A stretch of DNA of 64,000 bases from an uncultured Alphaproteobacteria bacterium (GTDB lineage: Bacteria; Pseudomonadota; Alphaproteobacteria; Caulobacterales; Parvularculaceae). Positions 8,556 to 16,971 of the stretch are shown here, one piece after another (the stretch's first letter is position 1; every line of letters begins with the position of its first letter). The notes under the pieces are model-generated. The model ran no database searches and was not told where the DNA came from. It was given only the letters and a program-made list of their open reading frames with translations. The stretch covers positions 1 to 64,000 of the forward strand of contig CADEDN010000010.1 in assembly GCA_902826095.1 (NCBI GenBank), given 5' to 3'. A program made the position numbers and the translations under genes.

Positions 8556-9494
8556 ATGTTCGACGAACTGGACGGCGACGATCGGCTTTGGGCGGCGGTC
8601 GTCGCGCGCGATCCCTCCGCGGACGGGGCTTTTTATTGTTGCGTGCGCACAACGAAGGTCTATTGCCGGCCGTCCTGCGCCGGCCGACCGCTCCGGAAAA
8701 ACCTGTTCTTCGTCAGAACGCGCGCCGAGGCGGAAAGGTCCGGCATGCGCGCCTGCAAGCGCTGCCGGCCGGATCGCCTCATCCGGGGCGCGCTTTGCGA
8801 GCGAATTTCGGCGGTCGACTGGCCGGGCGTTGAAGCTAAGCTTGACGATCTTGGGTTTGCGCGGCTTGGGCGGCTGCTGTCTGACGTCGAGTGCGAGCGC
8901 CTCGCCGCACTTTACGGCGCCGGCGGCGAGTTTCGCTCGACCGTGACCATGGCGCGGCACGGCTTTGGCGCGGGGGAATACAAATATTTCGCAGACCCGA
9001 TGCCGGAACTCGTCGAAACGCTGCGGACCGATCTTTATGCGCGCGTCGCGCCGATCGCTTCGGTCTGGCGCCGCCGGCTCGGCGAGGATCGGCCCTACCC
9101 GCAGGCCCATGCGGATTATCGCGCCCTGTGCGCGAGCGCCGGCCAGAACCGCCCGACGCCGCTCCTCCTCTCTTACGGTCCGGGCGATTATAACCGCCTC
9201 CATCAAGACCTTTACGGATCCGAAACATTTCCGATCCAGATCGCCATCCTGCTTTCGGCGCCGGGCAAGGATTTTGACGGCGGCGAATTCATCCTGACCG
9301 AGCAGCGTCCGAGAATGCAGGCGCGGGCCCATGTCGTTCCGCTTGAACAGGGCGACGCGGTCGCCTTCGCCGTCAACGACCGGCCGGTCGAGGGCGCCAA
9401 GGGGCCCTATCGCGCGAAAATGCGCCATGGGGTCGCGACCTTGCGAAGCGGTCGGCGCATGACCCTTGGCGTCATCTTCCATGACGCGCCCTGA
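8556..9494 (+). CDS. Ada zinc-domain fused to 2OG-Fe(II) oxygenase
   Basis: 312-aa two-domain protein. Residues 5-75 match the N-terminal domain of Ada: FYCCVRTTKVYCRPSC with C37 and C41, then C67 and C70, the four zinc ligands, the first of which in Ada accepts methyl groups from DNA phosphotriesters. Residues 88-312 match a COG3826-type 2OG-Fe(II) oxygenase with H216-x-D218, H291 and R301 as iron and 2-oxoglutarate ligands. The AraC-type and guanine methyltransferase parts of Ada are absent. A role in alkylation-damage repair or sensing is inferred. ATG 8556 is chosen because GAGGAGG lies 9 bases upstream; longer frames exist. Confidence 0.85.
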   Translation: MFDELDGDDRLWAAVVARDPSADGAFYCCVRTTKVYCRPSCAGRPLRKNLFFVRTRAEAERSGMRACKRCRPDRLIRGALCERISAVDWPGVEAKLDDLGFARLGRLLSDVECERLAALYGAGGEFRSTVTMARHGFGAGEYKYFADPMPELVETLRTDLYARVAPIASVWRRRLGEDRPYPQAHADYRALCASAGQNRPTPLLLSYGPGDYNRLHQDLYGSETFPIQIAILLSAPGKDFDGGEFILTEQRPRMQARAHVVPLEQGDAVAFAVNDRPVEGAKGPYRAKMRHGVATLRSGRRMTLGVIFHDAP

Positions 9495-9541
9495 TCCCTT
9501 GCCACGCGACTATTCTCGGCTATAACCCGCCGCTCCGATCG

Positions 9542-9595
9542 GACCGCCGGGCTCAAAGGCATGCCCTGGCGGTCTTTAACGCGCCCCTTCGGGGG
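9542..9595 (+). promoter_or_regulatory. Leader hairpins upstream of rpmI
   Basis: Two stem-loops lie in the 120-base leader of rpmI-rplT. The first pairs GACCGCCGGG (9542-9551) with CCC-T-GGCGGTC (9564-9574) and is followed by TTTAA. The second is CCCC-TTCG-GGGG (9584-9595), a UUCG tetraloop 20 bases before the start codon. Ribosomal protein L20 autoregulates this operon in other bacteria by binding its leader, so these could be the control structure; that is inference. Confidence 0.4.
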
Positions 9596-9615
9596 ACCCA
9601 GTCAGGAACCGCAAA

Positions 9616-9816
9616 ATGCCAAAAATAAAGACCAAATCCGGCGCCAAAAAGCGCTTCAAAGTGACCGCCTCCGGCAAGGTCAAATCCGGCGTCGCCGGCA
9701 AACGGCACCGACTGATCTCGCATAACGCCAAATATATCCGCCAGCAGCGGGGGACCAGCGTCCTCTCTGACGCGGACGCGAAGATCGTCAAAAAATACAT
9801 GCCGTATAGCCGCTAG
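9616..9816 (+). CDS. rpmI: 50S ribosomal protein L35
   Basis: 66-aa basic protein beginning [15 protein letters not shown] and containing [10 protein letters not shown], the hallmarks of bacterial L35, at the normal length. It is followed 11 bases later by rplT, the usual arrangement. infC, which often precedes rpmI, is not present in this window; the gene directly upstream is the Ada-oxygenase fusion, so the operon seems to start here. Confidence 0.98.
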   Translation: MPKIKTKSGAKKRFKVTASGKVKSGVAGKRHRLISHNAKYIRQQRGTSVLSDADAKIVKKYMPYSR

Positions 9817-9827
9817 GAGGGCTGTCA

Positions 9828-10187
9828 ATGTCACGCGTCAAACGGGGCGTCACGTCCCACGCCAAGCACAAGAAAGTCATCAAGGCGGCGAAAGGCTATT
9901 TCGGCCGCCGCAAGAACGCGATCAAGACGGCGCGCCAGGCGGTCGAAAAGGCCGGCCAATACGCCTATCGCGACCGCAGAGCCAAGAAGCGCAATTTCCG
10001 CTCGCTGTGGATCACGAGGATCAACGCCGGCGTCCGCGAACACGGGATGACCTACGCCCGCTTCATCGACGGGCTCTCAAAAGCCGGGATCGAAGTCGAC
10101 CGCAAGGTCCTCGCCGATCTCGCCGTCAAAGAGCCCGAAGCGTTCAAGGCGATCGCGGAAAAGGCGAAGGCGGCGCTGGCCGCTTGA
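9828..10187 (+). CDS. rplT: 50S ribosomal protein L20
   Basis: 119-aa basic protein beginning [16 protein letters not shown] and containing [20 protein letters not shown] and [17 protein letters not shown], diagnostic of L20. L20 binds 23S rRNA early in 50S assembly. AGGAGG precedes the ATG. Followed about 100 bases later by a strong terminator at 10285-10320, so rpmI-rplT forms a two-gene unit. Confidence 0.98.
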   Translation: MSRVKRGVTSHAKHKKVIKAAKGYFGRRKNAIKTARQAVEKAGQYAYRDRRAKKRNFRSLWITRINAGVREHGMTYARFIDGLSKAGIEVDRKVLADLAVKEPEAFKAIAEKAKAALAA

Positions 10188-10284
10188 GCCGTCTCCCCGG
10201 CCTCATCCCGCGGCGCGCGCTGGCGGCGCGCGCCGCAAAGGATCGCAAGACAGAAGCCGGGTGACGTAGACGGATGATTTTTCG

Positions 10285-10320
10285 AAAAGCGTCACTCACA
10301 AGGTGACGCTTTTGTTTTTT
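10285..10320 (+). terminator. Rho-independent terminator after rplT
   Basis: A perfect 11-bp stem (AAAAGCGTCAC at 10285-10295 with GTGACGCTTTT at 10303-10313) with a 7-base loop is followed by GTTTTTT. It ends the rpmI-rplT transcript and separates it from the methyltransferase gene. Confidence 0.9.
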
Positions 10321-10362
10321 GGCGCTCGAAATCGCATCGGTTGCAAAATAGTCAGAGGACAC

Positions 10363-11085
10363 ATGCCCCCCCCCCGCATAAGATACGCCGACGTGCCGCA
10401 CGCCGAGGACACCAATCCTGCCGGCGTCAACCGGTTCGAGCGGCGCGTCGACAACATCTTTTCGCGGAACGCGGACCGTATCACGGGGCGACGCGTGCTT
10501 GATCTCGCCTGCAACACGGGACGACTGTCTTTTCCGCTGTTGATGCTGGGTGCGAAAAGCGTGACCGGCGTCGAGGCGCGGCAGGAATTGATCGAACGAG
10601 GCGAGGCGATCTTCGACAAGAGCGACCATCGCGGCAAAATGCGCTTCGAGCGCGGGGATATTTTCGATTTCCTCGGAGCGGCGAAGCCGGGCGAGTTTGA
10701 CGTCATCGTTTGCGCGGGTTTCCTTTACCACACGGTGCGGCATGCGGACTACTTCCGGCAATTAAAGCGGCTTGCGCCTGAAACAACCTTTATCGACACC
10801 AACATCGCGAAGAATTATCTCTGGTTCGGAAGCCGCTTTTTCGGCAAGCCGCCGGCGCTGTTCATGTATTTTGAGGACGCCTCGAAAACGAGCGACACGA
10901 TCGATCCGGACGGCATCGTCTACTGGCCTAGCGCGTCTTATCTCGAAGCGATGCTGAACGGCGCCGGGTACGATCATGAGCGGGTCGACTTCAAAGCCGA
11001 CAGTTCATCAAACTGGGCGGCGATGGACGATTATAGAAGAGGAACGCGCGCCGCTTATGTCGGGCGGCGACGCGCACGCCAATAG
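10363..11085 (+). CDS. Class I SAM-dependent methyltransferase
   Basis: 240-aa protein with SAM-binding motif I VLDLACNTG at residues 45-53, an acidic residue after the next strand (VTGVEARQE) and motif ...FDVIVCAGFLYHT, typical of Rossmann-fold methyltransferases. The N-terminal region (RFERRVDNIFSRNADRITG) and the HT...DYF segment resemble small-molecule or tRNA-modifying methyltransferases, but the substrate cannot be assigned. Start ATG 10363 follows AGAGGACAC; the run of C right after it gives Pro-Pro-Pro. It lies between the rplT terminator and pheS, which starts 18 bases downstream. Confidence 0.75.
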   Translation: MPPPRIRYADVPHAEDTNPAGVNRFERRVDNIFSRNADRITGRRVLDLACNTGRLSFPLLMLGAKSVTGVEARQELIERGEAIFDKSDHRGKMRFERGDIFDFLGAAKPGEFDVIVCAGFLYHTVRHADYFRQLKRLAPETTFIDTNIAKNYLWFGSRFFGKPPALFMYFEDASKTSDTIDPDGIVYWPSASYLEAMLNGAGYDHERVDFKADSSSNWAAMDDYRRGTRAAYVGRRRARQ

Positions 11086-11103
11086 GACGATGACAAATAC
11101 ATT

Positions 11104-12192
11104 ATGAGCGACCTCGAAACACTCGAACGCGAAACGCTCGCCAAGATCGCCGCCGCGGAAACCATCGCCGCCCTTGAAGACGCGCGCGTTGCGGCGCTCG
11201 GCAAGAAGGGCGTCGTCTCCGAGCGGATGAAGGCGCTCGGCCAATTGGCGCCCGAGGAGAGGAAGGCCGCCGGCGCGGCGCTCAATGTTTTGAAGGACAA
11301 AATCGCCGCGGCGATCGACGCCAAGAAGCAAAAACTCGAAGACGCGGCGCTTGATGAACGCCTTGCGACCGAGAAAATCGACGTGACCTTGCCGATCGCG
11401 CCCTCGCCCAGGGGCCGCATTCATCCGGTGACGCAGGCGATGGAGGAGATCGTCGCGATATTCTCGGCGATGGGGTTCGACGTCGCGGAAGGGCCGGACA
11501 TCGAGGACGATTTCCACAATTTCACCGCGCTCAATTTCCCGCCCGACCATCCGGCGCGCGAGATGCACGACACGTTTTTCTTCAATGAGAAGGAAGACGG
11601 CGGCCGCATGCTGCTGCGCACGCACACCTCGCCGGTGCAGATCCGCACGATGATGACGAGAAAGCCGCCGATCCGGATCATCATCCCGGGGCGGACTTTC
11701 CGCTGCGATTCCGATCAGACGCACACGCCGATGTTCCATCAGGTCGAAGGCCTCGTCATCGACCGTGAAACCCATATGGGCCATTTGAAGGGAACGCTCG
11801 AGGCCTTCTGCAAGGCCTATTTCGAAATCGACAGCGTGAAGACGCGCTTTCGGCCGCATTTCTTTCCGTTCACCGAGCCCTCGGCCGAAATGGACATCGG
11901 CTATGAGCGGGTCGGCCCAAAAGATTCCGGGGAAATCCGCATCGGCCAGGGCGCCAAATGGATGGAGATTTTGGGCTCCGGCATGGTTCATCCGAACGTG
12001 CTGAGAAATTGCGGCCTTGACCCCGACGAATATCAGGGCTTCGCCTTCGGCATGGGGATTGATCGCCTGGCCATGCTGAAATACGGCATTCCGGATCTGC
12101 GCGATTTCTTCGCGGCGGATGCGCGCTGGATCGAGCATTACGGCTTCGATCCGCTCGACATGCCCAATCTGGCGACCGGCCTCAGCCGATAG
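11104..12192 (+). CDS. pheS: Phenylalanyl-tRNA synthetase alpha subunit
   Basis: 362-aa protein with the N-terminal coiled-coil of PheS (residues 1-85) and class II synthetase motifs: [31 protein letters not shown] (motif 2 region), [21 protein letters not shown] and [18 protein letters not shown] (motif 3). It charges tRNA-Phe as an alpha2-beta2 enzyme with PheT. Unusually, two small genes lie between pheS and pheT. Confidence 0.98.
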   Translation: MSDLETLERETLAKIAAAETIAALEDARVAALGKKGVVSERMKALGQLAPEERKAAGAALNVLKDKIAAAIDAKKQKLEDAALDERLATEKIDVTLPIAPSPRGRIHPVTQAMEEIVAIFSAMGFDVAEGPDIEDDFHNFTALNFPPDHPAREMHDTFFFNEKEDGGRMLLRTHTSPVQIRTMMTRKPPIRIIIPGRTFRCDSDQTHTPMFHQVEGLVIDRETHMGHLKGTLEAFCKAYFEIDSVKTRFRPHFFPFTEPSAEMDIGYERVGPKDSGEIRIGQGAKWMEILGSGMVHPNVLRNCGLDPDEYQGFAFGMGIDRLAMLKYGIPDLRDFFAADARWIEHYGFDPLDMPNLATGLSR

Positions 12193-12206
12193 AAGGGGAT
12201 AAAGTC

Positions 12207-12620
12207 ATGACACGGACGATGATGCTGATCGCGGCGCTCGCCGCGCTTGCGGCCTGCGCCGGGAAGGAAGACGCGCCGGCGGACCCCGCGGCGCTGATTG
12301 CGGGCGACGCGTCGTCCGCCTGGATCGAGATGATGGGAATCTGGGCCCCGCCCGGCGGCTGCGGCGATGCGACAATCGAATGGCGCATCGAGGCGGAAGC
12401 CTTCCATCAATATGAAGCGCATTGCGCGGTCGGGCGCCTCGAACTCCTGCAGAACGGCGTCCGCGCCATCGCGCATTGTTCGATCGAAGGCGACGATGAC
12501 GGCGTCGAGGACGCGTTCAAATTCGTCCGGCGCGAAGACGCGACGCTGACGATCATCAATGAAGCGAACGGCGCCGAGACGACAGGGCTTGCGCCTTGCG
12601 GCGAGGACATGATCCCGTGA
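12207..12620 (+). CDS. Small predicted lipoprotein
   Basis: 137-aa protein with a signal peptide ending ALAACAGKE, a good lipobox with Cys17. The mature part contains IWAPPGGCGDATIEWRIEA, AHCAVGRLELL and TTGLAPCG, so several cysteines may pair. No family recognised. It starts 14 bases after pheS and overlaps the next gene by 4 bases (GTGA), so it is part of the pheS-pheT transcription unit. Function unknown. Confidence 0.65.
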   Translation: MTRTMMLIAALAALAACAGKEDAPADPAALIAGDASSAWIEMMGIWAPPGGCGDATIEWRIEAEAFHQYEAHCAVGRLELLQNGVRAIAHCSIEGDDDGVEDAFKFVRREDATLTIINEANGAETTGLAPCGEDMIP

Positions 12621-13000
12621 GCTATTACATCGCGAAAACGATCAGCGGCGGATTCGACAACGCCGTCGCGCGCGTCACCGACGCGCTGAAAAAGGAAGGC
12701 TTCGGCGTTCTGACCGACATCGACGTGGCGGCGACGTTGAAAAAGAAGATCGCGGTCGATTTTCGCCCCTATCGCATTCTCGGCGCCTGCAATCCGAAAA
12801 TGGCGCACGCCGCCCTCTCGATCGAGGACAAGATCGGCGTCCTCCTGCCCTGCAACGTCATCGTCCAGCAAACGGATGAAGGCGTCGAGGTCGCCGCTGT
12901 CGACCCGGTCGCTTCCTTGGGGCGCGTCGGCGATCCGGCGCTCGATGAGGCGGCAAAAACGGTCAAGGCGGCGCTGACGCGCGTCATTCAATCACTCTAG
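12617..13000 (+). CDS. DUF302 domain protein
   Basis: 127-aa protein of the DUF302 family: YYIAKTISGGFDNAVARVTDAL, KKEGFGVLTDIDVAATLK, YRILGACNPKMAHAAL, IGVLLPCNVIVQQ. The family folds as an alpha/beta sandwich; no enzymatic role is settled. GTG 12617 overlaps the stop of the preceding lipoprotein gene, implying translational coupling, and its end is 12 bases before pheT. Start choice is set by that overlap and by family length. Confidence 0.88.
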   Translation: MSYYIAKTISGGFDNAVARVTDALKKEGFGVLTDIDVAATLKKKIAVDFRPYRILGACNPKMAHAALSIEDKIGVLLPCNVIVQQTDEGVEVAAVDPVASLGRVGDPALDEAAKTVKAALTRVIQSL

Positions 13001-13012
13001 GCCGATCATTCA

Positions 13013-15427
13013 ATGAAATTCACGCTCGCCTGGCTGAAGGAACATCTCGAAACGGCGGCCTCGCTCGCCGAGATCGTCGATGCGATGATCGCTGCCGGGC
13101 TCGAGGTCGAGCATGTCGACGATCCGGCCGAGCGCCTGAAGGCCTTCACCATCGGCGAGGTTCTGGAAGCCGAGAAACATCCCGAAGCCGACAAACTCCG
13201 CGTCTGCAAGGTCGCGACGAAGGACGGCGTATTGCAGATCGTCTGCGGCGCGCCGAACGCGCGGCAGGGCCTTAAAGTCGCCTACGCCCCCGTCGGCGCC
13301 TATGTTCCCGGCATCGACGTCACCTTGACGAAAGCGAAAATCCGCGGCGTTGAATCGCACGGTATGATGTGCTCGGCGCGCGAACTTGAACTCGGCGACG
13401 ACCATGAGGGCATCATCGAGGCGCCGAATTCGGCGAAAATCGGCGAAAGCGTCGCCGCGGCGCTCGGCGCCGACGATCCAATCATCGAATTCGAAGTGAC
13501 GCCCAATCGTCCGGATACGAATGGCGTCAACGGCGTCGCGCGCGACCTTGCGGCGGCGGGGCTTGGGCGCCTCATCACCAAGGCGCCGGCGCCGGTCAAG
13601 GGCGAATTTCCCTGCCCGCAGGCGATACGCCTCGATTTCCCAAAAGGCGCGGAAGACGCCTGCCCGATGTTCGCCGGCCGCCTTGTTCGCGGCGTCAGGA
13701 ACGGTCCCTCGCCGAAATGGCTCGCCGACCGACTGCGCGCGATCGGCCTTCGCCCGATCTCGGCGCTGGTCGACGTGACGAACCTTTTAACCTACGACCG
13801 CGCGCGCCCGCTTCACGTTTACGACGCCGACAAGCTCAAAGGCGACATTTGCGCGCGCCTCGGGCGAAAGGGCGAAAGCTTCCGCGCGCTCGACAACAAG
13901 AACTATGAAGTCGACGAGACCATGACCGTCATCGCCGACGACAGCGGCGCCCTGGGACTAGGCGGGATCATCGGCGGCGAGACGACGGGGTGCACGGACG
14001 AAACCGTCAACGTCTTCATCGAGGCCGCCTATTTCGATCCCTTGCGGACGGCGCGGACGGGCCGCAAATGCGCCATCCATTCGGATGCGCGCCACCGCTT
14101 CGAGCGCGGCGTCGATCCCGCGTTCGTCGCGCCCGGCCTTGAGATGGCGACGCGGATCATTCTTGATATTTGCGGCGGAACGCCAAGCGACATTCTCGTC
14201 GCCGGCGCGAGGCCCGATGCGAGCCGGACCGTCGCCTTCCCTTCGTCGGAAGTCAAACGCCTCACTGGAATCGACGTCGATCCGCAGCGATCGGAGGCGA
14301 TCCTGACGGCGCTCGGGTTCAAGGTGTCGCGCGCCGATCCCTGGCTTGTCGACGTTCCTTCCTGGCGGCCCGATATCGAGGGCAAGGCCGATCTCGTCGA
14401 GGAAATCGCCCGCGTCGTCGGCTTTGCGGCGCTTCCCGCGGAAACGCTCACTGCTCGCGCGGCGGTCGAAACGCCGAAATTGACGCCGGCCCAAACGCGC
14501 CGCTCCGCCGCAAGGCGCGCGCTCGCCGCCCGCGGGCTTCTTGAGGCGGTCACCTGGTCGTTCACGGACGAGCGCCTGGCGGCGCTGTTCTGCGACGGCC
14601 CCAACTGGCTCGCGGCGCAAGGCCTCATTCTCGCCAACCCGATTTCATCCGACCTCGGAGCAATGCGCCCGTCGATGCTGCCGAACCTCGTCGCGGCCCT
14701 GCAACGAAACGCCGATCGCGGGCGGGACGATCTCGCGCTGTTCGAGGTCGCGCCGACCTACGCTTCGGACCGCCCCGAGGGCCAGCAGACTGTCGCCGGC
14801 GGCGCCCGCATCTCAAACCCCAAGCGCCACTGGTCGAAATCGGAACGCGCGGCGGATGTCTTCACCGTCAAGGCCGACGCGATCGCAGCGATTGAAGCGG
14901 CCGGCGCCAAGATCGACCAGTTGCAGACGAGCGCCGACGCGCCGCCCTGGTATCATCCGGGGCGATCGGGCGTCTTGCGCCTCGGGCCAAAGCTCGCGCT
15001 TGGGGCTTTCGGCGAAGTCCATCCGCGCGTCCTGAAAGCGATGGGCGTCGACGGGCCGGTCTTCGCGTTCGAAGCCTTTCTCGACGCAATACCGGCGGCA
15101 AAGCCGAGAGCGACAAAGACCAAGCCGGCGCTTGAGGCGCTTGAGCTCCTCCCCGTCCGCCGCGACTTCGCCTTTGTCGTCGATGAAACCCTCCCGGCGG
15201 ACGCGCTCTTGAAGGCGGTTCGCGGCGCCGAGAAAAAGCTCGTCGCGGAAGTCAGCCTCTTTGACGTCTACCAGGGCAAAGGCGTCCCCGACGGCAAGAA
15301 GTCGATGGCGGTCGAAGTGACCCTGCAGCCGCGCGAGAAAACCCTGACGGACGAGGAAATCGACGCCGTTTCCAAGGCGATTGTCGCGGCAGTCCTGAAG
15401 GCGACCAGGGGCTCCTTGCGCGCCTGA
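13013..15427 (+). CDS. pheT: Phenylalanyl-tRNA synthetase beta subunit
   Basis: 804-aa protein beginning MKFTLAWLKEHLETAASL. Visible are the EMAP/tRNA-binding domain (about 40-150), the B3/B4 editing domain (about 200-400; NRPDTNGVNGVARDLAA, NKNYEVDETMTVIADDSGA), the B5 domain, the inactive catalytic-like core, and the C-terminal anticodon-binding FDX-ACB domain (LELLPVRRDFAFVVDE...). Length is normal. It hydrolyses mischarged Tyr-tRNA-Phe and positions the tRNA for PheS. Confidence 0.98.
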   Translation: MKFTLAWLKEHLETAASLAEIVDAMIAAGLEVEHVDDPAERLKAFTIGEVLEAEKHPEADKLRVCKVATKDGVLQIVCGAPNARQGLKVAYAPVGAYVPGIDVTLTKAKIRGVESHGMMCSARELELGDDHEGIIEAPNSAKIGESVAAALGADDPIIEFEVTPNRPDTNGVNGVARDLAAAGLGRLITKAPAPVKGEFPCPQAIRLDFPKGAEDACPMFAGRLVRGVRNGPSPKWLADRLRAIGLRPISALVDVTNLLTYDRARPLHVYDADKLKGDICARLGRKGESFRALDNKNYEVDETMTVIADDSGALGLGGIIGGETTGCTDETVNVFIEAAYFDPLRTARTGRKCAIHSDARHRFERGVDPAFVAPGLEMATRIILDICGGTPSDILVAGARPDASRTVAFPSSEVKRLTGIDVDPQRSEAILTALGFKVSRADPWLVDVPSWRPDIEGKADLVEEIARVVGFAALPAETLTARAAVETPKLTPAQTRRSAARRALAARGLLEAVTWSFTDERLAALFCDGPNWLAAQGLILANPISSDLGAMRPSMLPNLVAALQRNADRGRDDLALFEVAPTYASDRPEGQQTVAGGARISNPKRHWSKSERAADVFTVKADAIAAIEAAGAKIDQLQTSADAPPWYHPGRSGVLRLGPKLALGAFGEVHPRVLKAMGVDGPVFAFEAFLDAIPAAKPRATKTKPALEALELLPVRRDFAFVVDETLPADALLKAVRGAEKKLVAEVSLFDVYQGKGVPDGKKSMAVEVTLQPREKTLTDEEIDAVSKAIVAAVLKATRGSLRA

Positions 15428-15484
15428 CAATTGTTGCAGAACCCAAAGGGAGGCGCTATTGAACGCCCCTCCCGAACGGGAAGC

Positions 15485-15560
15485 GCCGCTTTAGCTCAGC
15501 TGGTAGAGCACATCATTCGTAATGATGGGGTCGGGTGTTCAAGTCACCCAAGCGGCACCA
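15485..15560 (+). tRNA. tRNA-Thr (CGT)
   Basis: A complete 76-nt tRNA with encoded CCA. The acceptor stem pairs GCCGCTT with AAGCGGC. The D-arm is GCTC..GAGC, the anticodon stem CATCA/TGATG with loop TTCGTAA (anticodon CGT at 15518-15520), and the T-arm GGGTG/CACCC with loop TTCAAGT. Its 3' 50 bases recur in decayed form at 17261-17310, marking this tRNA as an integration site. Confidence 0.96.
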
Positions 15561-15645
15561 TTTTATCATAGATAAATCAACAGCTTATAAAGCGTATGAC
15601 GCCTGCTTCACCGCTCGCTATGCTCCAAAAAAGTTATAGCGCCGG

Positions 15646-15672
15646 GCGCGAAAGTGGAAACCGGTTTCGCGC
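15646..15672. repeat. Palindrome of a dispersed alphaproteobacterial repeat type
   Basis: GCGCGAAA (15646-15653) pairs with TTTCGCGC (15665-15672) around GTGGAAACCGG. The word GAAAGTGGAAACCGGTTTCG is of a kind widely scattered between genes in alphaproteobacteria. It is followed at once by a larger palindrome. Confidence 0.55.
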
Positions 15673-15696
15673 GCCAAGGCGCGCCAAATCAAAGGA

Positions 15697-15740
15697 CTAG
15701 AACATCGGGCGCGATTCCCACATCGCGCCCGATGTTCTAG
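15697..15740. repeat. Perfect 19-bp inverted repeat
   Basis: CTAGAACATCGGGCGCGAT (15697-15715) and its exact complement (15722-15740) flank a 6-base loop. An outer GGACT/AGTCC pair extends it. No T-run follows, so it is not a standard terminator; it may be part of the same dispersed repeat as the palindrome just upstream. Confidence 0.75.
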
Positions 15741-16041
15741 CACAGTCCTAGCTAACAATTCACCGAAGGGAGAATCTCCGTCCTCGTCAGCATTCGGGTC
15801 GTCAAACCCGACCCATCGGAATTGGTCGTTCGTTTTTTGGCGATGCACACCGCGTCACTCATGGGCAGGCTCCATTGTTCGTCGTCGAATAATTTGGGAT
15901 GCTTGAGCGTGTTGCCTAACGGAGGCTCTGGCTCATCTTGGGTTTCAGTTTAAGCGGCGGCTCGTCGGCGATGCGGTCTGGCAGGCGTCGCCCGGCGAAG
16001 TGAAGGACCTTCGCCGATTAGCAAGCGGAGTCGGGCGCCGC

Positions 16042-16971
16042 TCACTTCGGCAATTGAGCGCTCAATTGAAAACCGCGCTCCAGCAGCGTGGCGCCAATTG
16101 CACGAATGTGTTTGGGCCCAATTTCGCAACAGCCGCCAACTATTTTCGCCCCAGCGCGCGCCCATGCGACTGCGAAGTCAGCGTATTGCTCGGGCGAGAG
16201 GTCCTTCCTCACCTCCAGTACATCGACAACGCCGCCAACCTCAAGCGCATCGACTGATGTGAACCCGTTGCCGTAGGCGCCGACGACAGGAAAAGATCCG
16301 ACAAGCCGTTCCAGTTCGGCGGAGATCGTCTCCGGCGTGCTGCAATTGACCAGCAATGCATCAACGCCAAGCGCGCCGATCGATCGAAACGCGTCAACTG
16401 CGGATTCTCCGGAACGCAGCCGATGGGGATTGCGGTCGTCGAGCGTGAAACTCGTCCAGACTTCTTTACCTGACTCTTTCGCGGCGATCGTCGCGGCCCT
16501 TGCTTCCTTCTGAGACGACATGGTTTCGCAAAGGAGGAGATCGACGCCGTGCGCTTGTGCGCTGACGATCTCCCTGTAGCGAGACAGGCATTCGTCATAT
16601 TCGGGCGCAATCTCGGGATGATAGGTCCCGAAAAGCGGCGGCAGGCAACCGGCGATCCGCACCTCATGACCTACAGCCGCGTCGTCCCGGGCGGACTGTG
16701 CAAGCTCGATGGCGAGCCGCTGAAGCCGCCTAAATTCATTTTCGAGGCCGTATCGCGCAAGGCGTTCAGGCGTCGCCGAGTAGGCGTTGACCGTAATTAC
16801 CGTGGCGCCAGCGTCGATGAAATCCTTGTGGAGGTCTTCCACCAGCTCCGGTCGATCAATGAGCACTTTGGCGGACCAAAGCGGATGCGGCTTGGCGCAC
16901 GAACGGCGCACGAGTTCCTGCCCCATGCCGCCGTCGAGCAGGACAATACCGATGTGTTCCGTCGCAGTCAT
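16042..16971 (-). CDS. Homocysteine S-methyltransferase family protein
   Basis: 309-aa single-domain protein of the Pfam S-methyl_trans family (MmuM/BHMT type). It opens with VLLDGGMGQEL, contains GATVITVNAYSATPERL, and has the three zinc cysteines: C210 in LLVNCSTPE and C281/C282 in GGCCEIGP. The family transfers a methyl group from S-methylmethionine, SAM or betaine to homocysteine to form methionine. Start ATG 16971 gives a family-like N-terminus; the longer frame to 17016 adds unrelated residues. It is the only intact gene between the two tRNA-Thr 3' repeats, so it is the probable cargo of an island. Confidence 0.85.
   Translation of the reverse strand: MTATEHIGIVLLDGGMGQELVRRSCAKPHPLWSAKVLIDRPELVEDLHKDFIDAGATVITVNAYSATPERLARYGLENEFRRLQRLAIELAQSARDDAAVGHEVRIAGCLPPLFGTYHPEIAPEYDECLSRYREIVSAQAHGVDLLLCETMSSQKEARAATIAAKESGKEVWTSFTLDDRNPHRLRSGESAVDAFRSIGALGVDALLVNCSTPETISAELERLVGSFPVVGAYGNGFTSVDALEVGGVVDVLEVRKDLSPEQYADFAVAWARAGAKIVGGCCEIGPKHIRAIGATLLERGFQLSAQLPK

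Larger units (their letters stand above)
15561..16041. other. Noncoding stretch after tRNA-Thr
   Basis: 481 bases with no convincing gene. It holds an AT-richer start (TTTTATCATAGATAAATC), then the two palindromic repeats described separately. A 76-codon minus-strand frame at 15618-15848 is open only because it runs through those palindromes. A shorter minus-strand frame from about 15861 could be a gene remnant, but no family is recognisable. Confidence 0.5.

Noticed and set aside
15618-15848. 76-codon minus-strand frame after tRNA-Thr
   Set aside because: Half of it is translation of the dispersed palindromes; no recognisable domain or ribosome-binding site.
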